A DNA stretch of 64,000 nucleotides from DATLFA01 sp035525225. GTDB taxonomy: Bacteria; Actinomycetota; Acidimicrobiia; Acidimicrobiales; WLNW01. The position numbers and the translations under genes are program-made. The stretch's first letter is position 1. Each line of letters opens with the position of its first letter. The notes beneath the pieces are model-generated. The model was not told the DNA's origin and did not search any database. It saw nothing but the letters and a program-made list of their open reading frames with translations. Of the stretch, positions 44,101 to 50,944 are shown one piece after another. The stretch covers positions 5,580 to 69,579 of the forward strand of contig DATLFA010000063.1 in the NCBI GenBank assembly GCA_035525225.1, written 5' to 3'.

Positions 44101-45614
44101 TGCCGCGCGGTCTGCCGGGCGTGTTCACCGACCCCGTCGACGATCCGCTCGGCGATCTCGTGACTCGTTTCGCCCGCACCCACGGTCCTTTCGTCACCGC
44201 CGACGTCGCGCGGCGATACGGCGTCCCGGTAGATCGCGTGCGTCCCGCGCTCGAGCGGCTCAGCGCGGCGGGCAGGGTGGTGCGGGGCGAGTTCCGTCCC
44301 GACGGCACCCAGCGCGAGTGGTGTGACAGTGACGTGCTGCGTCAGCTGCGACGGCGATCGTTGGCCGCGCTGCGACGCGAGATCGAACCCGTCGATCCCG
44401 AGGCGTTGGTGCGGTTCCTACCGCAGTGGCAGGGGGTTGGTGTGCCGCGCCGGGGCCTCGATGGCCTGGTCGAAGTCATCGGCATCTTGCAGGGCGCGGC
44501 CATCCCGGCGTCGGTCTTCGAAAACGACGTCCTGCGGGTGCGGTTGTTGGGCTACCGGCCCGCCGATCTCGATGCGCTGTGCACTGCCGGTGAGGTCGTG
44601 TGGATCGGCAGTGGTTCGATCGGTGGCTCCGATGGCCGGGTACGGGTCTATTTCCGCGACCAGGTGGCGTCGCTGGCGCCGAGTGCCGGCGAGGCGGTCC
44701 ACGACAGTGCGCTGCATGAGGCATTGCTCGCGCATCTCCGGGTCCGCGGGGCGTCCTTTTGGGCCGACCTCGTGCGAGCCGCCTCCGACGCGGGCCAGCC
44801 CTACGACGACTCGACGGTGCTCGCGGCGCTGTGGGATCTGGTGTGGGCGGGCCTCGTCACCAACGATTCGTTCGCCTCGCTGCGCGCGTTCGTTTCCGGC
44901 CGTTCCACCCGCGCCGCGCCGCGAGGGCGCCCCCGCCCCGGGCGTCTCGCGCGGCTCGGGCCGCCCGCCGGTGCCGGCCGGTGGTCGCTCGTCGACTCCC
45001 TCATCGACCCGCGACCCGACGCCACCATTGCCGCGCATGCCCATGCACTGCAGATGGCCGAGCGCTACGGCGTGTTGACCCGCGAGGCGGCGCTGGGCGA
45101 GGGATCCGAGGGCGGTTTCGCGGGGTTGTACCCCATGCTCAAGTTGCTCGAAGAACGAGGAACGATGCGGCGGGGCTATTTCGTGGCCGGGCTCGGTGCC
45201 GCGCAATTCGCGTTGCCGGGTGCCGTCGACCGGCTGCGTTCACCCCGCGACGCGGACCCACCGCCACTCGTGCTCGCGGCGACCGACCCTGCCAATCCGT
45301 TCGGCGCGTCGTTGCCCTGGCCCGAGTCGGGGGGACGACCGGCTCGCGCCGCGGGGGCGTTCGTGGTCCTCGATCATGGCCACCTCGTCGCATATCTCGA
45401 GCGCGGTGGCCGCAGCATCCTCACATTCCCGGCCACGGGCGACAACGGACGGTGGGCCGAGGCGTTGACAACGCTGGTGAAGGACGGGCGCCTTCGCTCG
45501 CTCGAGATCGCGCGTATCGACGCGGTGCCGGCGCGCGAATCCGCGCATCATCCGGCGTTGCTCGCCGCGGGGTTCGTCGGGGGCTATCGCGGGCTCATCT
45601 ACCGAGGGCATTAG
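41154..45614 (+). CDS. lhr: Lhr-like ATP-dependent helicase
   Basis: A 1486-residue superfamily 2 helicase, the full length for actinobacterial Lhr. Motifs run from the Walker A APTGSGKTLAAFLW through TPESLYLML, VDEIHALA, LSATQRPL, ATSSLELGIDMGAVDLV and QRVGRAGH, then the Lhr-core winged helix and the long C-terminal region (VTRFARTHGPFVTADVARRYGV). Lhr unwinds RNA:DNA hybrids and is DNA-damage linked. GTG 41154 is used. Confidence 0.96.
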   Translation: MVLDNFSPPVREWFRTTFGAPTPAQAEGWPAIAAGEHALILAPTGSGKTLAAFLWSIDRFMSAPAPTQPGTRVLYLSPLRALAVDVDKNLRAPLAGIALAAERLDTSVYVPTVGLRTGDTPSRDRRALLRHPPDILITTPESLYLMLTSSARETLRTVDYVIVDEIHALAATKRGAHLSLTLERLDSLRAETPGTVAPQRIGLSATQRPLDEIARFLGGYQSLEGGPADALRPVTIVDAGVRKPLDVEVIVPVEDMSALGEFIDEPPSGPVSGGQARRSIWPAVHPRILDLVMAHRSTIIFVNARRLAERLATRLNELAAERAGLALDDGSAAPEVVKAHHGSLSRERRLLIEDELKTGRLRGLVATSSLELGIDMGAVDLVIQVESPGAVSRGLQRVGRAGHQVGQPSVGKVFPKHRGDLVEAAVVVDRMRRGAIEATRYPRNPLDVLAQQIVAMCAMQDWPVGELLAMVRRSANFHDLSDDLFASVLDMLSGRYPSEEFGELRPRIVWDRVTDTVRARAGAQRLAVTSGGTIPDRGLFPVVLPDGVRVGELDEEMVYESRPGETFLLGATTWQIDEITFDRVVVHPAPGQPGRMPFWRGDGPGRPLELGRAVGEFVRTIRSADAVARLHDDFGLDEWAARNLVQYLDDQADATGSLPDDRTIVVERFRDEIGDWRVCILSPFGARVHAPWGLALQARLGERWDVDVELLWSDDGIVIRLPAAIDEVPLADLQFDPDEIEDVLLERLPNSAMFASRFRECAARALLLPRRRPDKRTPLWQQRQRSADLLAVAANYPQFPILLEATRECVNDVFDLPALKQLLGDLQARRVRMVAVDTPRASPFAQSLLFGWIAVYMYEGDAPLAERRAAALALDRDLLRDLLGADELRELLDPAVLADLELELQRLSDGRRARNGDEVHDVLRALGPLNRLELDARCEVDAAPLIAALIDERRVIEVVIATETRLAAAEDASRVRDALGAALPRGLPGVFTDPVDDPLGDLVTRFARTHGPFVTADVARRYGVPVDRVRPALERLSAAGRVVRGEFRPDGTQREWCDSDVLRQLRRRSLAALRREIEPVDPEALVRFLPQWQGVGVPRRGLDGLVEVIGILQGAAIPASVFENDVLRVRLLGYRPADLDALCTAGEVVWIGSGSIGGSDGRVRVYFRDQVASLAPSAGEAVHDSALHEALLAHLRVRGASFWADLVRAASDAGQPYDDSTVLAALWDLVWAGLVTNDSFASLRAFVSGRSTRAAPRGRPRPGRLARLGPPAGAGRWSLVDSLIDPRPDATIAAHAHALQMAERYGVLTREAALGEGSEGGFAGLYPMLKLLEERGTMRRGYFVAGLGAAQFALPGAVDRLRSPRDADPPPLVLAATDPANPFGASLPWPESGGRPARAAGAFVVLDHGHLVAYLERGGRSILTFPATGDNGRWAEALTTLVKDGRLRSLEIARIDAVPARESAHHPALLAAGFVGGYRGLIYRGH

Positions 45615-45647
45615 GCACGCGAGCGTCACCGCGCTAGAACGAGGGCC

Positions 45648-46196
45648 ATGACCGAAATTTCCGAGCGTTACCGCAAGGTCGCGGGCCGGTTCACGCAGCG
45701 CGTCCGAGCGGTTCCCGACGAGGCGTGGGAGAACCCCGCGCCCTGTGAGGGTTGGGTCGCGCGCGATGTCGTGCGCCACCTCGTCGAGTGGATACCGGGC
45801 TTCTTCTCCGCCAGTGATCTGCGCTTCCCACAGGTGCCGTCCGTCGACGAGGATCCGGCTGCGGCATGGCAGGCGATCAACGACACGCTCCAGTCCGCGC
45901 TCGACTCCCCCGAAATGGCAGCGCACGAGTTCGAGATGCGCATGGGTCGCGTGCGCGTCGACCAGGCGATCGCTCAGTTCTGCATCGGCGATGTCCTCGT
46001 GCACACGTGGGACCTGGCGCGTGCGACCGGTCTCGATGAGGCACTCGATCCCGAAGAAGTGCACAGCATGTTCGAGGGTATGGAGCCCATGGACGAGATG
46101 CTGCGCCAGAGCGGTCAGTTCGGCCCGCGGGTAGCGGTGCCAAACGACGCGGACGAACAGACCAAGCTCATCGCGTTCACCGGACGCCGGCCGTAA
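45648..46196 (+). CDS. TIGR03086-family (DinB/maleylpyruvate isomerase-like) protein
   Basis: A 182-residue protein with the DinB-like four-helix pattern: WENPAPCEGWVARDVVRHLVEW near the N-terminus and FCIGDVLVHTWDLARATG toward the C-terminus. The His in VRHLVEW and His/Asp in VHTWDLA fit the metal site of the family. Such proteins are mycothiol- or metal-dependent; the reaction here is unknown. It follows lhr by 33 bp. Confidence 0.82.
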   Translation: MTEISERYRKVAGRFTQRVRAVPDEAWENPAPCEGWVARDVVRHLVEWIPGFFSASDLRFPQVPSVDEDPAAAWQAINDTLQSALDSPEMAAHEFEMRMGRVRVDQAIAQFCIGDVLVHTWDLARATGLDEALDPEEVHSMFEGMEPMDEMLRQSGQFGPRVAVPNDADEQTKLIAFTGRRP

Positions 46197-46228
46197 GGCG
46201 CGGGCGGGTGGCCTCGTAGCGCGAGCCG

Positions 46229-46723
46229 CTACAGCGCAAACACGCCGTCGAGCAAGAGCAGTATCGCCAGCCCGATCTGTACCAACGCCACCGCTCGACC
46301 GAGCGCCTTGCTCTCGTGGCGCCACACGACGAGCGTGAGCAGGCCGACGGCAGCGGCCAGCGCGGCGGCCCAGATGCCGTGATCGCGGCCGGTCTGCAGC
46401 GCGAGCGCGCCGATCTCGGGACGAAACAGCAACGGCTCGACGCGCTTGCCGGCGAGATCGATGATCGCGCCGGCGACGAGCACGAACCCGGTGGCGATAC
46501 GCCAATTCGGCGCGGACACATCGAGGCGATCGAGCAGGGGCCCGCTGAACCACGCCAACACGATGACCCCGACCCACGTGACGATCGATGACGCGCCTGC
46601 CTTGCGCACCGACTCGCGCCGCAGCGGTGAGTTCACGACCGTGACGAACAACGCGATCGACAGCCACAACGAAGCGGCGAGCGGAGGGTTGCTGTTCGGT
46701 GCGAACTGAGCAAGTTCACCCAT
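46229..46723 (-). CDS. Predicted membrane protein, four to five helices
   Basis: A 164-residue hydrophobic protein: SLWLSIALFVTVVNSP, SSIVTWVGVIVLAWFSG, IATGFVLVAGAIIDLAG, GIWAAALAAAVGLLTLVVW and AVALVQIGLAILLLLDGVFAL. No family is recognised. Its start overlaps the stop of the upstream alpha-barrel gene (8 bp), so the two are probably a unit. Confidence 0.7.
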   Translation of the reverse strand: MGELAQFAPNSNPPLAASLWLSIALFVTVVNSPLRRESVRKAGASSIVTWVGVIVLAWFSGPLLDRLDVSAPNWRIATGFVLVAGAIIDLAGKRVEPLLFRPEIGALALQTGRDHGIWAAALAAAVGLLTLVVWRHESKALGRAVALVQIGLAILLLLDGVFAL

Positions 46724-47876
46724 TGATGATCTCCAGTACTGCGAGCAATCCCGAGGCGGCGTGCTGCTGGTCGTCGATCTGCGTCTTGCCGTGGTGCAGC
46801 CAGGTGCCCTGCACGGCATCCGGTCGCACGTAGCTCTGCGCCTCGCGCTCGTCGATCTGGCGCTCGACGAGTAGGCCGGCCGCGCATTCGGCGCGCTCGG
46901 CCAACACGTCGGCGTCGCCCTGCAACCGCGGGTCGCGGCTGCTGGCCCGCCACAGCGCACCCAATGCCTCGGTCAACGTTCCCACACCGGCGGCCAGCGC
47001 CTGATCGCCGCGGGTCAGCTTGGAGAACCACGAGTTCGTCCGCTGCGACTCATAGCGGATCTGGAGTGATTCGAGTTCGCCGACGCGACGCGCGTATGCC
47101 GCCTCGTCACGATCGAGTGCCCGCCACGTCGTGATCTCGGCCAGAGCGTACGAGGACCAGTGGTCAGGTATCGGGGGGAACCATCCCTCGACCTCGTCGC
47201 GCTCGGTCGCGACATAGTGCAGCACACGGTCGACGATGCGGTCCCATCCTTCGGTGGGGGCCAGTAGATGCATCCGGCTCAGTGCCCACAGCGTCTCCCC
47301 GGTGAAGAACGGCGAGAACTCATCGGGAATCGGGCGGCCGGTGGCCGGATCCCACTTCTCCGCGACCGATCCGTTGGGGAACACATTCACCGCGAGGAAG
47401 CGGGCCAGTCCCCGCATGGTGTCGAGATCGGTTGGGCTCTCGTAGCTGAGGGCGGCGAGCCACAGGGCGGACGCGCCGGTTTCGAGAGGTGTCGACGCGT
47501 CGCCGCCGCCGAGTGCGGTCCAACCGTCTCGTTGCACCAGAAACCTGCGGGCGTACTCATTGGCTCGTTGCGCGGGCGGGCCGGCGCCCTCGAAGCCCGC
47601 CGCGGCCGCCTGGTTGAGCGCGACGATGAGCCCGGCGTGGCGAACGAGCTCGTAGACGGCGACGTCGCGATCGGTCACGGTGTCGTAGCGGTAGATCCAG
47701 CGGCCGTCGTCGCCCTGCGTACGCGTCGCCCACGCGATCGTCTCGTCGATGGCGTGGCGCAGCGAGGCATCGGTGACGGGGGCGCAATGTTCGGGCTGCG
47801 CGATGAATAGTCGGACCCCGGCCGCGGTGATCGCCCATGCGACCAAACCCTTGCGTAGCCGTCGTCCGTACTTCAC
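46716..47876 (-). CDS. Membrane-anchored alpha/alpha-barrel protein, function unknown
   Basis: A 386-residue protein with an N-terminal hydrophobic anchor (KGLVAWAITAAGVRLFIA) and helical hairpin repeats: LRHAIDETIAWATRTQGDDGRW, HAGLIVALNQAAAAGFEGAG, ETGASALWLAALSYE and FFTGETLWALSRMHL. It resembles the alpha-barrel of glycoside hydrolases or squalene-cyclase-like proteins. No catalytic residues can be named. GTG 47876 is chosen; a partner membrane protein overlaps downstream. Confidence 0.65.
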   Translation of the reverse strand: MKYGRRLRKGLVAWAITAAGVRLFIAQPEHCAPVTDASLRHAIDETIAWATRTQGDDGRWIYRYDTVTDRDVAVYELVRHAGLIVALNQAAAAGFEGAGPPAQRANEYARRFLVQRDGWTALGGGDASTPLETGASALWLAALSYESPTDLDTMRGLARFLAVNVFPNGSVAEKWDPATGRPIPDEFSPFFTGETLWALSRMHLLAPTEGWDRIVDRVLHYVATERDEVEGWFPPIPDHWSSYALAEITTWRALDRDEAAYARRVGELESLQIRYESQRTNSWFSKLTRGDQALAAGVGTLTEALGALWRASSRDPRLQGDADVLAERAECAAGLLVERQIDEREAQSYVRPDAVQGTWLHHGKTQIDDQQHAASGLLAVLEIING

Positions 47877-47906
47877 ACGCGCACAGTAGGGGCATAGCCT
47901 CGCCCC

Positions 47907-48332
47907 ATGAGCGAACTCTCCACTACCGAACTGTCTCCTACGGCACAAGGCCAGCTCGCCACGATCCGCCGCGCCTTCGCCGGCATCGCCGAGTTCAGCG
48001 CCGACAAGATGCTCGAGCACTACACCGACGACCTGGTGCTCGAGATGCCTTACACCGAACCGGCGGTGACGCTCGAAGGAAAGCCGACGATCCTGAAATA
48101 TCTGCGGGGCGCGTTCAAGGTGTTCCACTTCTCGATCGACATCACCGACGTCCACGAGCTCGTCGACCCGACGATGCTGATCCTCGAGTACACGAGCAAA
48201 GGCACCGTCACCACGACCGGCAAGGTCTACGCCAACCGCTACGTCGGCGTGTACTGGTTCCGCGACGACAAGATCTGCCGCGTGCGTGAGTACTTCAACC
48301 CTGCGGTGACGGCGGAGGCGCTCGCCCCCTGA
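47907..48332 (+). CDS. SnoaL/NTF2-like protein
   Basis: A 141-residue NTF2-fold protein. The pattern LATIRRAFAGIAEFSADKMLEHYTDDLVLEMP, EGKPTILKYLRGAFKVFHF and YVGVYWFRDDKICRVREYFNP is typical of SnoaL-like isomerases, hydratases or non-catalytic relatives. It is divergent from the alpha-barrel gene. Function not assigned. Confidence 0.8.
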   Translation: MSELSTTELSPTAQGQLATIRRAFAGIAEFSADKMLEHYTDDLVLEMPYTEPAVTLEGKPTILKYLRGAFKVFHFSIDITDVHELVDPTMLILEYTSKGTVTTTGKVYANRYVGVYWFRDDKICRVREYFNPAVTAEALAP

Positions 48333-48342
48333 GGCAGCGGCG

Positions 48343-48894
48343 TCAATACTTCGGGTACGTGTCGGTCAGCAGCATCGTGTAGGCGGAGGTCTGCAACGAG
48401 TATCGCTGGAACTTGAGCAGGAAGTCGAACATCCCCCTCGGATGTTTGCCCGTGATCACGATCGCGAACCACGAGACGATCCACACGACGAACGCGGCGA
48501 TGCCGATCAGCGCGGCGAGGATGATTGCCGGAATCGCCCAGATGATCCGAAGGGCGGTGGTCAGACGGTTCACCGATTCGTCGTACTCGAGGATGTAGCG
48601 CGACGGCACCGCGCCCTGCTCGGTGAGAAACGGCGGGAACACGTCGTGCAGCAGACCGACGTAGGACCCCGTGCGGCTGCCGTAGGCCTCGGACGCGACC
48701 GTGAAATCCCAGATCCCCTTGTTGCGCTTGCCGGTGAAGACGCAGATGAACCATTGGACGACCGCGGCCAACTGCGCCACGCGATTCCACAAGCCATAGA
48801 GGATCAGGTGCGGGATCGCGAGAAAGAAGCGAAACGCGCTGGTGAGACGATTTCGATCTTCGGTATACGTAACGTCGAATACGACTTGTTGCAT
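48343..48894 (-). CDS. DUF4389 membrane protein
   Basis: A 183-residue protein with two similar halves: RLTSAFRFFLAIPHLILYG...FTGKRNKGIWDF and RLTTALRIIWAIPAIILAA...ITGKHPRGMFDF, each with membrane helices. The duplicated TGK-P/R-G-x-(F/W)-D-F element is the DUF4389 hallmark. Function unknown. ATG 48894 is chosen. Confidence 0.82.
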   Translation of the reverse strand: MQQVVFDVTYTEDRNRLTSAFRFFLAIPHLILYGLWNRVAQLAAVVQWFICVFTGKRNKGIWDFTVASEAYGSRTGSYVGLLHDVFPPFLTEQGAVPSRYILEYDESVNRLTTALRIIWAIPAIILAALIGIAAFVVWIVSWFAIVITGKHPRGMFDFLLKFQRYSLQTSAYTMLLTDTYPKY

Positions 48895-48959
48895 TGCGTG
48901 GCCCCCACTGATTGTTGTGCGCCAACGTAGCTGGCCGCCCGGCAGCACCCAAAAGCCGC

Positions 48960-49715
48960 TCAGCGCAGGTGGCCCCGGCCGCCGTCGGCGAGCACGACGC
49001 TGCCGGTGACATAGCGGGCGACATCGCTCGCCAAGAACACCGCCACCGGGCCGACATCACGCTCGGCGTCGCCCAGATAGCCGAGTGGGATCTCTTTGAC
49101 GATCGTGTCGGCGGCGCTTCGATTGGCGGTCGCCCATTGCTCCCACGCGGGCGACGTCGTCTGCGGGCTCAACGCGTTGACACGGATGCCCTCACCGCCC
49201 CACTCGACGGCTACGGTGCGCGTGAGACTGCGAATGGCGTTCTTCGTGGCGGCATAGAGCGCGAAACCGGACGTGTCGGTCTTGAGCATCACCGACGACA
49301 CGACGTTGATCACGCTGGCGCCCCGCGTGAGATGCGGACGCGCCGCCTTCATGAAGTTGAACACGCCGAGCAACCCCGTCGACCACAACGTCTCGATGTC
49401 GTCGTCGGTTATGTCGAGAACTGCGCCGGGGACGACTTCGTGCGCATTGTTGACGACGATGTCGAGTCGTCCGAATGTGGCGATGCATTCGTCGACGGTT
49501 CTGGTCGCATCGTCTGGAATCGCGACATCGGCGATCGTCGCGAGCGCGGAGACACCGCGTGCGCGGACGTCGGCGGCGGTCCTCACGGCGCGGTCGACGT
49601 ATTGATCGACGACGATAATCGACGCGCCGGCGCTGGCCATGGCGAGCGCGATGCCGCGGCCCACCCCCTGGCCGGCGCCGGTGACGATCGCGATCTTGCC
49701 GGCCAGCGCGGTCAT
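48960..49715 (-). CDS. Short-chain dehydrogenase/reductase (canonical triad)
   Basis: A 251-residue SDR with the cofactor loop TGAGQGVGRGIALAMA, VVNNAHEVV, and the catalytic Ser 141, Tyr 154 and Lys 158 (YAATK). VVVD after the second strand suggests NAD preference. Overlaps the second SDR by ATGA. Coenzyme and substrate class are typical of alcohol or hydroxyacyl-CoA dehydrogenases. Confidence 0.87.
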   Translation of the reverse strand: MTALAGKIAIVTGAGQGVGRGIALAMASAGASIIVVDQYVDRAVRTAADVRARGVSALATIADVAIPDDATRTVDECIATFGRLDIVVNNAHEVVPGAVLDITDDDIETLWSTGLLGVFNFMKAARPHLTRGASVINVVSSVMLKTDTSGFALYAATKNAIRSLTRTVAVEWGGEGIRVNALSPQTTSPAWEQWATANRSAADTIVKEIPLGYLGDAERDVGPVAVFLASDVARYVTGSVVLADGGRGHLR

Positions 49716-50476
49716 CGCAAATACCCACGGCCGCCGTCGAGCATCAGCGTGGTGCCGGTCAGGTAGTGCGCGTCGTCGCTGGCGAGAAAAACGACACCCG
49801 GCCCCACGTCGTGTTGCGGGTCGCCCAGATACTTGAGCGGGATCGACGCGAGGTTGATCCGGTACTCCTCGGGATGCTCCTCGCCCCACAGATCGAACGC
49901 CGGGCTCTTGGCCAAGGGAATGACCATGTTGACGCGCACGCCGTGTGGGCCCCACTCCATCGCCGCGGTACGCGTGAGGCTGCGCAGCGCTTCCTTCGTC
50001 GACGCGTAGAAGCTGAACGTCGTCGTGTCGGGCTTGAGTCCCGTGGCCGCGCCGATGTTGACGACGCATCCGTTGGTGGCACGCAGCAGCTCGAAGCTCT
50101 CTTGCATGCACCGCAACGGCCCGGCGAAACCGCTCGTCCAGTCCTCGCGGGCGTCCTCGGCCGTGAGCTCGTCGAACATGCCCACCCGCGGTTCGTAGGC
50201 GGAGTTGACGAGGACGTCGAGCCGGCCCCAGGTGTTGCTGACCGTCGAGAGCGCGGCTCGGATCTGCATGCGGTTGGTGGCGTCGGCCACGATGGCGAGG
50301 GCATCGGCGCCGGCGGCGCGCAACTCGGCGGTGACCGCATCGAGCTTGGAGCGGGTGCGCCCGAGCACCACCACACGGGCGCCCGCCGCGCCGAGCGCCA
50401 GCGCGATGCCTCTGCCCACTCCTTGGCCCGCGCCGGTGACCAGAGCGACACGGTTGCCCAGTTCCACGAGCGGCAC
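49712..50476 (-). CDS. SDR-family protein lacking the catalytic Ser
   Basis: A 254-residue SDR, paralogous to its neighbour. Cofactor loop TGAGQGVGRGIALALG, then VNSAYEPRVGM, Tyr 157 and Lys 161 (YASTK) are kept. The residue 13 before Tyr, normally Ser, is Ala 144 (VNIGAATGLK). VLGRTRSKLD after strand 2 suggests NADP use. Tyr-Lys without Ser predicts altered catalysis. GTG 50476 is chosen; GTG 50467 is possible. Divergent from the SnoaL-like gene. Confidence 0.82.
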   Translation of the reverse strand: MPLVELGNRVALVTGAGQGVGRGIALALGAAGARVVVLGRTRSKLDAVTAELRAAGADALAIVADATNRMQIRAALSTVSNTWGRLDVLVNSAYEPRVGMFDELTAEDAREDWTSGFAGPLRCMQESFELLRATNGCVVNIGAATGLKPDTTTFSFYASTKEALRSLTRTAAMEWGPHGVRVNMVIPLAKSPAFDLWGEEHPEEYRINLASIPLKYLGDPQHDVGPGVVFLASDDAHYLTGTTLMLDGGRGYLR

Positions 50477-50503
50477 CCTATGTGTATCTGGTAGGCCAGT
50501 GCC

Positions 50504-50941
50504 ATGGATGACTACAGCGCCATCTGCAATCTCGAAGGTCACTACGCGCACACGTGGGATACCGGAGACGCCGATGGCTGGGCCGCGCTGTTCACCAGTG
50601 ACGGAGCGTTCGAGATGGTCGGGGTGGGTAGGCGGCCGACACGCCGGTTCGAAGGCACCGCCGCGCTCGCGCAGTTCTGCCGCGATATCCATAAGACCGT
50701 CAAGGGTCTGCACCTCATGCACACCCCCGCCGTCGACGTGATCGGTGACAAAGCAGAATCATGGGTGCACTTCGAATTCCGCTCACGCGATCCGCGCGCG
50801 GGCCACGCCGAGTTGAGTTCCACGATGGGCGTGTATCACGTGCACTACGTCCGTGTCGGCGCGGTTTGGCGCATGCACGAACGCATCGAGACCGCGGTCA
50901 GCCGCAACTCGGCGAGCTACTTCGCCATCCCCGAGGACTGA
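50504..50941 (+). CDS. SnoaL/NTF2-like protein
   Basis: A 145-residue NTF2-fold protein: ICNLEGHYAHTWDTGDADGWAALFT, GLHLMHTPAVDVIGDKAESWVHF and the C-terminal VWRMHERIETAVSRN. The ring-hydroxylation small-subunit-like SnoaL_4 pattern fits hydratases or isomerases acting on ring compounds. 3 bp before the CoA-transferase gene, so likely in its operon. Confidence 0.8.
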   Translation: MDDYSAICNLEGHYAHTWDTGDADGWAALFTSDGAFEMVGVGRRPTRRFEGTAALAQFCRDIHKTVKGLHLMHTPAVDVIGDKAESWVHFEFRSRDPRAGHAELSSTMGVYHVHYVRVGAVWRMHERIETAVSRNSASYFAIPED

Positions 50942-50944
50942 CAC

